64,000 nt of DNA from Acholoe squamosa. Its lineage: Eukaryota > Annelida > Polychaeta > Phyllodocida > Polynoidae. The first letter of the stretch is position 1; each line of letters opens with the position of its first letter. Below the pieces are notes generated by a model. That model ran no database searches, had not been told where the DNA came from, and saw nothing but the letters and a program-made list of their open reading frames with translations. This document shows positions 12,597-23,129 of the stretch, piece after piece. A program made the translations under genes and the position numbers. Location of the stretch: positions 60,298,089-60,362,088 of the forward strand of contig OX439040.1 of NCBI GenBank assembly GCA_949317995.1, given 5' to 3'.

Positions 12597-13001
12597 TAGG
12601 CTATGACTGCCCACTTTTAAATGGTTGTGGGACCCTTTACTTTAGTAACATTACAGCCATATAGTATTGGTCATAGTGCCTGCAGCACTACGACTGCCCT
12701 ACCAAATGCTATGTAATTACTACATAAGTGCTGAACTTACAGAGCAGTCAAAAGACACTACCTACGATTGCTGACACTAGGTTTTGGGCTTTCAAATTGT
12801 AGTACTACTTCATGTAGGCCCAATGAGTCCTTGAACTTCTATGATCAGTCTAATTCCATTAGTATGTGTACAGACTTTTATAAGCCATTGGGCATCAGAC
12901 TATCTAGTAGGTCAACAGCTTCTGCCTCCTGTAGTGATATTGGTATTCAACTATGCATGGGATACATGAGTATATCTGTGATCTCCAGCACCTTTACCTT
13001 A

Positions 13002-13137
13002 CACTGAAAACCTAGAAGTTCTGAAACTAGTCAGTGGTGACCACTTTAGGTCCTCAAGTTGTAGTTTTAGGTATCGTCAACTTGAGGACCTAAAGTAGTC
13101 ACCGCTGACTAGTTTCGGATCTTCCATGTTTTCAGTG
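13002..13137. mobile_element. Palindromic CACTGAAAAC MITE, 136 bp
   Basis: The element is almost a perfect hairpin: CACTGAAAACCTAGAAGTTC opens it and the inverse closes it, with arms meeting around 13065-13078. It is flanked by TA (13000-13001, 13138-13139). Copy B has the empty site CTTTACCTTAAGTTGAG at about 33991-34007. A half copy lies at 29322-29378. The CACTG end and 2-bp TA duplication match the elements at 9784-10763 and 47174-47343. Confidence 0.88.
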
Positions 13138-13349
13138 TAAGCTGAATGACACTTTGAACAGGTTAAAACACTGACATGCAGAGAGGTTAGACTGATGAAA
13201 GGCAAAAATAGAAGGGTACACAGTGGCATGCAATGGGGTCTATGCCATTACCAGTGCAGTACATACATAGTGGAAGCATAGACTCTATATGCAGTTGTAC
13301 TATCTATACATGATATAAATATGTGCATGAGAAGATACAAGAGAAATGA

Positions 13350-13687
13350 GTTTGAGTTTGAGTTTAACAAGTTTATTGGCCAAATAACATCATACAACAC
13401 GAAGCTTTTCAGGATCAGCCAGGAAATGACAATAATTATAACCATACACAAAGGAAAAATTATTTCACAATGCATTGCATATGGGAATACAATAGGCGCT
13501 TACTAGGTGATTCCAGGTTATGCCAGCAATTAGTCTTCATAATAAAATACATTGATATCGGAGTGGGCTCCCAACAGACACATACTTATATTCAATGACA
13601 TACTAATACTCAATTACTAACTATTTTACAACATAAATTGCTTTTTGGATTCCAATTTCTGAACATCAGCATCAGCATCAGCATTAA
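13350..13687 (-). mobile_element. 3' end of a truncated non-LTR retrotransposon
   Basis: Read on the - strand, this A-only insertion ends with TTGGCCAATAAACTTG and then AAACTC repeats, a typical non-LTR 3' end with an internal AATAAA signal and a short repeat tail in place of poly(A). AAATG flanks both sides (13345-13349, 13687-13691), a short target duplication. Copy B is continuous here (near 34200-34210). It contains only 3' untranslated sequence, so it is 5'-truncated. The tail style suggests CR1/L2-like relatives; the clade cannot be decided. Confidence 0.72.
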
Positions 13688-14029
13688 ATGGCCTTTAAAC
13701 GAGCATGATTTAGAGTCTAAAGTAAAGAGCTACAGTATTACTATGCCATAAAAGTCATAAAGTCAACGTTCCATGCTGAAGAATTTGTCATTGTGATTTA
13801 CTGATATGGTTTAAGGGAGGCATTCACTATCATTAGAATAATACTTGAAGATGGTTCTTTTGACTTGGATTAACTCTATTATTCTGGTAGTTCTAGCCAC
13901 TTTGAAGCAAATGCCTATCAATATTACGCAGGATAAATCCATAGGAAAATTCTAAGGTTGCAAACAGTGTTTATCTTAAGTACAATACAAATATCTATAT
14001 GAAGTTCTAAATTCAGTGCATGGGTAATT

Positions 14030-14030
<1 letters not shown>

Positions 14031-14076
<46 letters not shown>
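14031..14076. repeat. (TA)n microsatellite
   Basis: About 23 TA dinucleotides directly left of the GGGGAAGG element. Copy B has only a short GATATATATC here (34553-34562), so the expansion came with or after the insertion. A second (TA)n lies at 40483-40525. Confidence 0.95.
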
Positions 14077-14079
<3 letters not shown>

Positions 14080-15017
14080 GAAGGTTGCCTCATTTGGACC
14101 GGCTCCTAAATTGGACCACCCTTGTTTCCCCTAGTGGCAGTAATAGGAACTAGGTTCCAATGCTGCCATTTTTTAGTCAAGATCACTAAAGTTCCTAATA
14201 ACTTCCAAAAATGTAATTTTTCTGTAATTTTATACACATTTTTCGTGGAAAATGGTTTTTGGACCTCTTGATCTTATCTGCGTCACCACATACTTAAGCC
14301 CTCCTGGTTGCTAGGCAACATTTTTTTGTTCAAAATCCTTTAAAATTTTTAGATGTCATATTATACTTTTAGACTAAAATGAAATTTGATAAAAACCATT
14401 GTCAAGTTTTAGAAAACAAATTATCAATGAGAAAGATGAAAAGTTGCCTAAATTGGACCAGCTTGAGTTGCCTAAATTGGACCATAGTTGTAATATTGGA
14501 TCCAATTTAGTTGCCTAAATTGGACCACCCGGTGGGGCCTATGCCTAGTTTTCTAAGTTGGATCAACGTGTAACCTGTTTCTTACTCCAATACAGAGCAA
14601 ATTCACAGGATATTGATAGAAACACTAAGAGGACATCTGATATCATATATCAAAAGTTCCTTAGTTTTATATAATTTTCAATATAATGAAAGTATAAGGA
14701 AATACAGAACAATAGTGCATATTGGTCCAAATTAGGATACTAACTGGTCCAATTTAGGCAAGAAGGTGCCTAAATTGGACCATTAGGCTTTCATTTTTAA
14801 TTGCACACCCTGACTAGAGAAATTCAAATTCCTAGATTTCTATGGTATGACCATGGCTATAAGGTACCATCACAAAATGTATACATTTTACATTCTATGG
14901 TATGACCATGGCTATAAGGTACCATCACAAAATGTATACATTTTACATTCAAATTCATAGAAATAATCACTGGACAGGAAAAAGTTCTTAGGGGGTCCAA
15001 ATTAGGCAACTTTCCCC
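14077..15017. mobile_element. GGGGAAGGTTGCC TIR element, 941 bp
   Basis: The ends read GGGGAAGGTTGCCTCATTTG and the inverse of GGGGAAAGTTGCCTAATTTG, inverted repeats of about 24 bp. The flanks are TATATA on both sides, and copy B shows the empty site at about 34553-34562. The interior repeats the terminal phrase TTGCCTAAATTGGACCA in direct and inverted form (14105, 14448, 14470, 14508, 14730, 14765). A 55-bp direct duplication sits at 14839-14948. No transposase ORF; non-autonomous and inserted in a TA-rich target. Confidence 0.85.
14839..14948 (+). repeat. 55-bp tandem duplication
   Basis: Two adjacent, essentially identical 55-bp units (14839-14893 and 14894-14948), each beginning TTCTATGGTATGACCATGGC. 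Near-identity inside an otherwise decayed element indicates a recent duplication. Confidence 0.9.
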
Positions 15018-15299
15018 TATATATCTACTATTCAGATCCTACATGGCAGACCTATTATAGTGTATCTATATCATTTGATGCCTGGGAGAAAAAAGGACTT
15101 ACATCATTGATAAGTGCAGCAAGAATAGCCTTCCAAAATAACCAAAGTCAATGAAGGAGAAAGATACCACTGCACAATGATGTATTTCTATTTGTAGCAC
15201 ACCCTTAATCAATATGTGACAAATATGGCTTCCCATGGATATCGGGAGGCTACTGAGGGGTTGTGCTATCTTCATTACACAGGGTCAAGGGAAAGGCTT

Positions 15300-15861
15300 C
15301 CATCACACCCCATGCCTTGCATCCTTCCTAATACCATGACACAGTGTCTCAACTATATTCTGTGTTGATAACAAATGTATTATGTAAATCCATTGCCCTC
15401 CCAGATTTAACACAAAATGGCAATAAGAGTATCTAGCCAAAGCTTGATTTATGGTATTGTTATGTCTGTATAGGGCTGTAGGTGGCAAAATGCCTGTATT
15501 TGTGTGAGTAAGTACGGCTGGATTTATGGCTGTGTGGGGAGGTGGATAAAGGGCTTCAAGCAGAATTGGAGCAATCCATTTCATGGTGTTATCTGAATTA
15601 ACTGGGGAGGCAATATTGAGGTCGATTTGATGGCTAGAGAACTATCCCTGATTGGCTTTATTATAGCAGACAATGTAGCAACTACTTTTGCAAGACAACA
15701 GTCTACTGGATGCTATATTCAATTTATAATAAAAAAAGTTTACTGGCTTCAATAGGCTTGTATGATTACAGGCAGTCGGTTTTTATATCCATGTAACACT
15801 ACATAAAATGCTTGCTCTAATGATCTATATACTGCTGTAATGGTTTAATCTACCAGATTTT
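15300..15861. other. Copy A block shared with C and D rather than B
   Basis: 15360-15640 aligns with 46440-46690 (copy D) and more loosely with 40040-40275 (copy C); shared phrases include AGCTAAAGCTTGATTTATG and GGCTTCAAGCAGAATTGGAG. Copy B lacks it. The - strand ORF at 15303-15584 is not open in C or D, so I do not call a gene. Confidence 0.55.
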
Positions 15862-16186
15862 TGGTTGGGTCTCACTATCCGGAAGAAAGACGAAGACAGT
15901 ATTCTGAGTGTATGCCAACGGTTTATTTGGGTGATACAGAAAAGCGGCTATCCTTAGATAAGATCACATGGGAAGCATAGCATGTCAATGCATGGAAGGC
16001 CTGAAGGGCCTCAGACATGGTGGCTAAACACAGGGCCTTATATAGGTACCCTTGGTTGTTGTCGCCAGATGTCCCATAGGTGATCCAGATCAGTGCTGCC
16101 ACCTATACGAAGCCTTAGGACCAGCGACAGTACTCACCGCCATGCCAGACGGCTCCTTATTATACCGGTACACACATACATATACA
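15862..16186 (-). mobile_element. Solo LTR-like element
   Basis: Read on the - strand, this has the layout of a long terminal repeat: a TATA-like CCTATATAAGGC (near 16035-16045), then AAATAAACC (near 15925-15932) as a polyadenylation signal, then a short downstream end, with a TG start and CA-type end (plus-strand edges TGGTTGGGTCTC and ATATACA). It is GC-richer than its surroundings. No second copy lies in the window, and target duplications are unclear (ATTT-like on both sides). A terminal repeat of the neighbouring DIRS-like element is the alternative. Confidence 0.55.
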
Positions 16187-16471
16187 TAATTTATACCTCT
16201 ACACTGCTATAAAATTGATCTAAGAATGCCAAAAGATCCCTGTTATAGGAAATGTGCTAATATCCTATTAAAGTAAAATGGAGAAACTCAGTAAATCCAT
16301 ATTATCTCGTCAAAGCTCTGGGAAGGATAACCAAGCCGCTAACTGCCATTTAGCTGACTGTCACAGAGTGACCTGGCATACCTAGAACTATGACGAGTCT
16401 AAAGTCAATTGCAAATATAAAGTCAATAAATTCTCACTTCAATAAGGCGGACAATATAACATTGTCAAGTT
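16187..16471. other. 3' flank of the tyrosine-recombinase remnant
   Basis: No ORF or repeat ends recognised. It may be the 3' part of the DIRS/Ngaro-like element lying downstream (on the - strand) of the recombinase ORF, but no split or inverted terminal repeat characteristic of that order is visible. Confidence 0.3.
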
Positions 16472-17065
16472 TTATTCTTGTAACCAGAGTGAAGCAGGAG
16501 TGTCAATGATAATATGCTTTTGAATCAAGGAGGCTCCACAGAAAGGTGAACCCGGAGTGTAGGTTATGGGAACTAGATGCACTCTCTGTCCATATTGAAT
16601 TATTTTCGAGGTACTAATCTCAAGCATCATGCCCCATGGGTGAAAGGTGACTGATTTCCTTTTCAAGAAGTGGCCTGACAAGTCAGATAATGAATTTGGT
16701 ACCAAGTTACTTTTTCTCAGTAATGAGCAAAAGCTCAAAACTATGCAAGTCCACATAACACAATGGTTACTATTTGATAGATCCACTTTCTTGAACATGA
16801 GACACAAGTTAGTGAATGTTAATGTCATTCTGATAGGGACTGAATGGCCCAGTATCCTGCGCAACCCATAAAGCGCCGCACTGAATGCAAAGTCCTGGTG
16901 AATCCAGCCCACCTCATAGCCAAAATAACGTTTTAAGCTAATTACTCCGCTCACATAATTATCAATAGTGCTGTAACTTAGACAGTCAGAAAGGTACATA
17001 ATGTAACAAGTCATAGTTAGCACATCTGTAGGAAGAACTCTCACTCCGAGCCAAGTACAGAACAC
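16472..17065 (-). pseudogene. Tyrosine recombinase of a DIRS/Ngaro-like retroelement, 3'-truncated
   Basis: The 197-codon frame resembles the integrase-like tyrosine recombinase of DIRS-order retroelements. It has an N-terminal helical core-binding part with YSTIDNYVSGVISLKRYFG (residues 31-49), and the first catalytic arginine box reads SFCSLLRKSNLVPNS (Arg117). The frame ends at about residue 197, before the HxxR box and catalytic tyrosine, so the enzyme is inactive as it stands. The frame is also open upstream of the first codon used (a GTG), with SSQWKRYIV continuing the homology. Its position after the RNase H fragment and gag-like ORF matches the order gag, RT-RNase H, recombinase. Such recombinases insert circular cDNA without target duplication. 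Confidence 0.78.
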
Positions 17066-17215
17066 AATATAGCGTTTCCACTGCGATGATTTTATGTGCT
17101 AGGTTGATGGGGACCACACATTCCTCTGGCCTCTGCTACTAGCCTATCTAACTTCCTACACCGCTGGGAAACCACTACAACATAGAAATAAGGGAAACTC
17201 TGCGTTACCATCCAG

Positions 17216-17443
17216 TTACCTTGATAATTTATCCTCTACCACATTGAGACGGCCTGGAATGTGGCGCGCCACTACATGACAATTGTACAATACAGATAGC
17301 CAGAAAACTCTTCTCAAGATCGCCATAGCAACTTTATTTTCACTGTGTCCCGATTTTATTGCTGCCACCACTTGAGTGTTGTCTGAGTTTACCATGACCT
17401 TGCTGTCTCTGAATATAGGACCCCACCTCCAGAGAGACTCAAT
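17216..17443 (-). pseudogene. RNase H fragment; reverse transcriptase missing
   Basis: A - strand frame between the gag-like ORF and the recombinase translates to an RNase H C-terminal half of DIRS type. It runs SLWRWGPIFRDSKVMVNSDN, then TQVVAAIKSGHSENKVAMAI, and ends ARHIPGRLNVVEDKLSR before a stop at 17216-17218. NSDNTQVV is the region with the catalytic aspartate, and HIPGRLN...DKLSR is the familiar end of this domain. The preceding several hundred residues of reverse transcriptase are absent: the gag-like stop lies about 10 bases upstream of the fragment. An internal deletion therefore joined gag to mid RNase H. Confidence 0.8.
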
Positions 17444-17449
17444 TAGAGG

Positions 17450-18478
17450 CTAGAATTCTTGTTTGTTTATGTTATCTGGAATGGCCATGTCCGGTTCCAG
17501 TTTCAAATTAACATTGTTCATACCTGCTATGAGCTGCTGCAGGCCTGTGGGGGCCTGCAGAAGGCCAACCTGGCCTGTATTTGTTGATGCAGAAGCCGTG
17601 GAGTCATGTACCAGAAGACCTATGCCGCCATTTTGGTTGTTGCCAAAGTTTGGGTCCCTTACCTGACTCTCAGTCAATAACCGCTCCTCAGGGATGCCTG
17701 TGGGGGCCTGCCACAGGCCAAGATGGCATGAATCTATCAATGTAGAGTCTGTAAGACTTGATCCTGATGTTTCCTGTGCCTGTTCCCGTACTCCTGGTAA
17801 GAGATCACTTGAAACTAGGGGAAATTTATGTCGTACTGTACTTGGGTCTGAGTAGTCGAACGCAGCCATCACTCCACTCCATGCCCGTTCCCCCATAGCA
17901 ATGTCTTTCAAAATGTGTGAGTTTTGGGCATGTATAGATGCAAGTTCCAACTCTAATTCCTTCTGCTTACCCAACTGCTGTATCTGCTTCACCCTAGCCT
18001 TTTCTGCATCAGTTTGAGCTTGCAACCTCTGTACATTTGCATCAAAAACATCGTCCATCCTCCCAGTCTGTGCTGCTGTCTGTTGCCAGCCACCCCCATC
18101 ATCCAGCCCGGCAGCCTCTTCATCCTGTGTGGCCCCTGTAGAGTCATCGGGGCGGTCATGGTTAACTGACTCTGTGGTAGCCGGTGGTCCTCCATGGGCT
18201 GCTTGCTCCTTCACGGCCCCTAACTGCTTTTGTGGGTCCCATTTAGGGCTAGGATGCTTACACGAAGGACACAACCTAGTATTCCTGTGATATTGTTCCT
18301 TGCAAGAGTCGCAAGTGACTCCCATAATGAAAAACCAAAGAAATAAAGTTCTTGTCTTGCACTGTCTGTCTGCCATGCGTGGCTGCTGCTTGCTGAATGC
18401 TGCTAACTCACTGTGGGGAGAGAGTGTATAGGGGGACTGTTCTACGCCAGATGGTGGTAGTGTAGCGTCTAGTGTCAA
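17450..18478 (-). CDS. Gag-like ORF1 of the DIRS/Ngaro-like element
   Basis: This is the longest ORF in the window (342 codons). A four-cysteine zinc-ribbon-like motif, CDSCKEQYHRNTRLCPSC, has cysteines at residues 56, 59, 70 and 73. A charged stretch follows, then a predicted coiled coil at about 148-192 (LQAQTDAEKARVKQIQQLG and on), then a Gly/Ser-rich tail with two related phrases, GLWQAPTGIPEE and GLLQAPTGLQQL. Several starts are possible; Met35 (MADRQCKTR) or Met52 (MGVTCDSC), just before the zinc motif, are likelier than codon 1. Role inferred: nucleic-acid-binding structural protein of the retroelement. It is intact although the rest is broken. No family member can be named from sequence alone. 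Confidence 0.72.
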   Translation of the reverse strand: MTLDATLPPSGVEQSPYTLSPHSELAAFSKQQPRMADRQCKTRTLFLWFFIMGVTCDSCKEQYHRNTRLCPSCKHPSPKWDPQKQLGAVKEQAAHGGPPATTESVNHDRPDDSTGATQDEEAAGLDDGGGWQQTAAQTGRMDDVFDANVQRLQAQTDAEKARVKQIQQLGKQKELELELASIHAQNSHILKDIAMGERAWSGVMAAFDYSDPSTVRHKFPLVSSDLLPGVREQAQETSGSSLTDSTLIDSCHLGLWQAPTGIPEERLLTESQVRDPNFGNNQNGGIGLLVHDSTASASTNTGQVGLLQAPTGLQQLIAGMNNVNLKLEPDMAIPDNINKQEF

Positions 18479-18980
18479 TAGGCCAATAGATCCAATAGCG
18501 TGTGATCTATTTGGACCATCTAAAAGCAGGATTGTATTTCATTTGACTACCTAAGGTGAGGTCATGCAGAGTACCAACTTTTGAACATTTGGTGTAACAC
18601 AGAGGAGATGCAATGTAAAATGGACAAATTTGCAGGACCAGATTTCCAATCAGGCCCTGAAAAATACAAAGAGAGGAAAAAATGCCATTTCTTTGCTCTG
18701 ATTGATTCTCACTGTTTGCGAGGATATGATGTTAAAGAACAGCAGTTTGGCTTATCTAAAAAGCTAAGAATCTTTTTTGGGGGGTACTCATTGTCAATGT
18801 AAATCCCATTTCCCTTTTCACATTTCATAACTGAATGAACTTCATGCTACTAAATAGTACACAATAATATCATAAGTATCCATTTGCTTTTGAATGAATA
18901 TAATGTTAAAAAATGTGTTTTATTCTGTCCTGTAGGTGAGTAATGCTGTTATAAAGTCCCCTGGTGGAATGGTAATGTAT

Positions 18981-20640
18981 CATCAGTTTTGTATGTATCT
19001 TTAATTTTTGACATGAAACGAGTGCCGAAGTGATGTTCAACAAGAAATATTCTTTTTTTGTGATCAATGTTTATTCTGGATGTAAGAGAAAGGTTCTAAA
19101 AGATACTATTTGCATTGTGGTCCAGGCCATGCACTTTCACTGTATTGTACATGTAGCTGGGTTGTGAATGGACATTGCAAGTAAGTCCTAATTAGAATTA
19201 AGGTGTAATCACCAAATAGGTTATTTGAGTAGTTAGCTGTTTAATGAAATTGTTCGACAGTATGGAATTCATCTAAGAAACATTCATCTTCAGAATAAAA
19301 CCAAATATTATAAGCATATAGTAGGCTTTTATAAATAAACAATAGTAGCAGTGAAATGTAATTGCAATTTTGATAAAATATATGAAATTCAATAAATGCT
19401 CTAGTGACCACTATATCCATAGTATTACAAATATTGTAAATCATAGTGCTTGAGAGTGGAGTGAATGGAGGGGAGGATGGATTACATGAGCCCTAGTCCA
19501 AAAGAAATGTCCCTACACATAATTATTTCATAGTTCTTTGAACTTTACACACTTGTTTCTCTTAAAAAGAAGTAACAACAGTTCTATATTTAGACTACCA
19601 AAATGGTACGTTTAAGCGTCAGGGTGTGAAATCAGCACCAGGGGTATAGGGGTATTGAAATTGATCTTAAGCACTAAAACAGTATTCAAATATGCACCTG
19701 TCTCATATAAGCGCCAAGGGGGTACAGTGGTATTGAAATCAATGAGCGCCTGGGCGCTTATACAGGTCAGTACGGTAATTAATGGAAAGAGGTGCAAAGA
19801 TATAGTCTGTCCACTCAAGGAAAAGGAGCAGTTGAGAGTTTTGAGTTGTAAGGGAGGGGACAAATAGTCAAACATCATTAGTGCAAAGCCTTGATGGTCA
19901 CCTCTGCTGCTTAATTAGTCTATTAGCCAATAACCTCTCACTCTCCACTATCAGCACTTCCCTTGCCCCTTTGCCTTTTTGGCACATCATTGGCATTTCT
20001 TTGTGTCCATCTCTAGATCCTGCCCTGTACCTGCTACGAACTATGCTTTTTGAATCCATTGTACCCTACTGCCACATTTGTGGATTAAACCGTGGTTCCC
20101 GGGAGTGTGCCCCTCCTTTTTGCCTGTTGTTAAAAGTTTAAATCTTATAGCCCTTAGATCTTGCCAAACATTGGTGTTTCCCCCTTTTTGTCCTACTTTC
20201 CAAAACTCTGGATCCACCTCACATACCCCAACAGTTGCTTGTAACAACATCAGAATCCACATGACGATTGTGGCAAAATAAGCTTCCCTGTTACCATTAT
20301 CAAATTCTGCAGGTGGATCATGGCATTTCAGTATCTAAGTCTACTGAACAAGAAGGTCTGATGAAGGGCAACAGGTAACTGTTATACCATCCCCTCTTAA
20401 TCAATGCAGATGAGGTCTGGCAAGAGGTCATAGGACAATAGGACATCAGGTGTGGAGCTGATTAGACAAAATTTACCATGATGGAACATTAAAACCTAGG
20501 ACAAAAGTACTGTGCGTTTCCTGAATCTCCTGCTTATTCAGTGCACTTCACTTTGGGCTGTTAAAATTAAGTAGGTGTGATTGTAATTACACAACATTGT
20601 ACCCTTCAATTATGTCCCCTGCCAGCTTTCTTTTAGATAG
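18981..20640. other. Non-coding interval
   Basis: No recognised gene. 19605-19780 contains related phrases in direct order (GTATAGGGGTATTGAAAT near 19640 and GTACAGTGGTATTGAAATC near 19720), perhaps an old duplicated fragment. ORFs at 19612-20281 overlap on both strands without domain features. Confidence 0.35.
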
Positions 20641-20641
20641 C

Positions 20642-20881
20642 TTAACCCTTTAAAGGCCACTGGTGCAGGAGTGCATCATGCCCGTTGGTCATCATGATGC
20701 ACAAATGAAGTGCTGGCAAAACTACTCACGAGCACTTCATTGGAGCATTATGCCGACCCTCCGCGAGTATATGTATTGATCAACCTTGTAGGGTTGGCAT
20801 GATGCAGCAATGAAGTGCTGGTGAGCAGTCTCACCAGCACTTCATTGGTGCATCATGATGGTCATTGGGCATAATGTGTTA
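20642..20881. mobile_element. Palindromic MITE with TTAA ends
   Basis: Long internal inverted arms: CATCATGATGCAC and AATGAAGTGCTGG on the left, CACCAGCACTTCATTGGTGC and CATCATGATGG on the right, around a core at 20740-20790. The outer ends lie at TTAA (20641-20644 TTAACCC, and GTGTTAA ending 20881). Arm fragments also occur in copies A (12405-12440) and B (33535-33570). TTAA targets are used by piggyBac and Kolobok elements; assignment is tentative. Confidence 0.65.
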
Positions 20882-22013
20882 ATGCATGAGCAGCCCTTAA
20901 AGGATAAAATATACAAAGAGCCATGTGAATTGTTCTGATGGAGAGTAACCTTCATTCGGACAAAAGTGCTGTTTTGGACAGAGATGTTCAAACCTCCGAA
21001 CCAAACCTCATGGATAAACTGTAGAATATCATGTGTCAGCACTGATCCTACCCACTGCTAACAACTGCTGATAACTACTTATAGGGAAGTGTCAGAGTTG
21101 GTTAGCACCTGAAGCTTTGATGATAACAGCACACGGCACCACCTGGAATTAATGCCTTGTGGCTCAGTGTAACTGGTCTCTGGAAGATGGGGGGGGGTAT
21201 TCAGTTCTTCTCCAGACACTTTTATGACTTCTATGCACATCATGAATGATTTCAATATACAAATTCGAGGACACATCATGGTTGTTTTGTTTGTAGTACT
21301 AATAAATTTTCAAAATCACAGATATTGTCTGTGACTTTGAAATAATTATAACAGTGGGCCAAATTAATAATAAAACAACAGTGGTGGAAAATGAATTGTG
21401 AAATTCATTTCTAAAGTCAAAATAATTGCATTGTGCAGTAAGAAAATAAATAAAATCAGATGAAATGGTTGTAAGCATGGTAGCCAATTATAAATCAATC
21501 TCAGTGTTTATCTGAGACGCGTGCACTTGTGCACATGGCAACGGGATTATCATCTACATGTCACTGAGTGCATAACACACAGCTTAACGCGTGCATGGGT
21601 TAAATCCCCTGACACTCATATTGTATCTAAATTGAGTGTGTTTATACTGGCACCTTATGGGGGATAATGCTTCCTACAGATGCCAATTAAAGACGCTACC
21701 ACAACATTCACATACTAATATTGTTTAGAAGTGGGCCCTTAAGGCGATAAATACACAACACTTGTGTCTCTAACACCTACAAGGACTGTGACAATCACAC
21801 TTGTGTTGGAGTCACCTCTCAGTGTGCACACAAAGTCTGTGTTTATGTTGTGGGTGGCTAATCGATATGTCAATGCACTAAACACTACAAAGGATTATAT
21901 TGACTCATTCCACCAACGCTATACAGTACAGACACACACACTGTGTGTATCAAGTGGGCCATAAAACATCTGGCCTCCTATGAATGACTGATTTAGTGGT
22001 TAATTAGAAGATT
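20882..22013. other. Non-coding interval upstream of the gag-protease remnant
   Basis: No recognised gene. 21500-21960 is rich in ACACACT/AGTGTGT-like words on both strands (for example ACACAACACTTGTGTCTC near 21750 and ACACACTGTGTGTATC near 21935), and GAAGTGGGCCC (21728) recurs as AAGTGGGCC (21952). It may be a decayed repeat or the retroelement's 3' region. The + strand ORF at 21764-21964 comes from these words. Confidence 0.35.
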
Positions 22014-22500
22014 TTAGAACCAGATTTCAGTATCCACCTTTCTGAAATTTGCACTCTTTAATTCTCTACAAGCACTGGATATACCACCTGAGAGCCTTCT
22101 GATTCTCACTGTAAAGGGTGATGGGAGTTTAACAATCATATATAGTCTGACATATGATTCACAATTAGGTGGTATTGTAATATTATTCTTAGCTCTAATA
22201 GTAAGAATATCATGGTCTAGATACTTGAAACTTATAGTAGACTTAGTACAACATAGAAAATCAACACCTAATATTAAACTTCTATTAAGTTTAGGCACAA
22301 CATAGAATACATGCATAATATTAACATTGTTAATTCCAAGTGCAATCTTGGTTTTTGTGACACTCCATTGGCCAGAAAAACTCCAATATGGCATGGCTCA
22401 GTCTTTATACATGATTTCTCAATTAATGCCCGATAGAACTTATGAGAGATTACACTTTTTGATGCACCAGTATAAACCAATGCTGGTATCTTATAACCAC
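22014..22500 (-). pseudogene. Retropepsin-like protease fragment of an LTR retroelement
   Basis: Two overlapping - strand frames together make a retroviral-type aspartic protease of a Ty3/gypsy-like element. The upstream frame (to about 22385) has PALVYTGASKSVISHKFYR, where the usual catalytic D of D-T/S-G-A is replaced by Y. After a frameshift near 22385-22395 the second frame continues with a hydrophobic strand and LNRSLILGVDFL, the ILG flap-side motif. The missing aspartate and the frameshift make it dead. LTR-retroelement proteases cut the Gag-Pol polyprotein. Confidence 0.7.
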
Positions 22501-23050
22501 AAATAATTAATTTAACGTACCATTTTCTAACACATATTCTAATGAATTAGCCCCATTGAAATTAGCAACTCTATGATTAAGTCCAGAAGACCTGCATCTG
22601 CTACACTTTAGTTGTTTAAATTATGCAAGTCAGAATATGGGATAGTATCTAAATCTCCCTCTTCAAAATCAGAATGGCTGTGACTTATTTTATTGTCACT
22701 TTTTCAAAACCATTGCATTGATGCTCTGATAATGTTAATTCTGCTAAGAATAACCATCTTGGATTTCAGCAGATTTCTTCCAGAAGTCTTGAATAAATGC
22801 CAATGCATCCTCTAACCTTCTAGGTAGTTGATCCGCCATGTTGGTAACGGAATCCCTGACTGACCAGATGGAGTCTATACTATTGTCTATAGGAGAAGCC
22901 TGTGCTCCTAGCTTATTAGTATTGTCATTATCACCAGTACCAAAGTTAATAGTGGAGGATTCAGTAATATTAGCTCTTAAGAAATCACCAATAAACTTCT
23001 TAGCTGTGCCCTCGTTTAATTATCCATTAATTACTTGTTCCATAATGGAT
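22501..23050 (-). pseudogene. Gag-like remnant with decayed zinc knuckle
   Basis: Upstream of the protease on the - strand, a broken frame includes KCSRCRSSGLNHRVANFNG (about 22560-22620). This resembles a CCHC zinc knuckle in which C, C and H remain and the last cysteine is F. Further upstream (22740-23010) are MADQLPRRLEDALAFIQDFW and an acidic, Ser/Thr-rich stretch without known motifs. Order and strand fit gag then protease. Stops and frameshifts interrupt it. No LTR was found on either side. Confidence 0.55.
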
Positions 23051-23129
23051 GTCGAATGAATGGTATAATGTACAATATATGAATAAAGTAAAAGCGGTCG
23101 AGTTCTCTGCTTATCACAAACCCAACAAT

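Larger units (their letters stand above)
16472..18478 (-). mobile_element. Internally deleted tyrosine-recombinase retroelement (DIRS/Ngaro-like)
   Basis: On the - strand the order is gag-like ORF (18478-17450), RNase H remnant (17443-17216), a short spacer with stops, then recombinase remnant (17065-16472). Reverse transcriptase is missing and the recombinase lacks its C-terminus, so the copy is non-autonomous. Neither split direct repeats (Ngaro) nor inverted terminal repeats (DIRS) can be seen, so the outer limits are unknown. The copy lies inside copy A and is absent from copy B. Confidence 0.75.
5215..18980 (+). repeat. Diverged duplicated block, copy A (interrupted)
   Basis: Blocks here align in the same order and orientation with 29450-36330. 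Pairs include 5230-6560/29460-30695, 8930-9780/30710-31990, 10835-12460/32045-33600, 12770-13345/33730-34205, 13692-14035/34205-34545, 15018-15300/34553-34835 and 18528-18980/35748-36330. By eye roughly 80-90% of bases match with small indels. Copy A is longer because of insertions absent from B: part of 6560-8930, 9784-10763, 13002-13137, 13350-13687, 14077-15017, and an LTR and DIRS-like element between 15300 and 18530. No conserved ORF runs through the shared blocks, so the duplicated unit looks non-coding. Confidence 0.8.
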
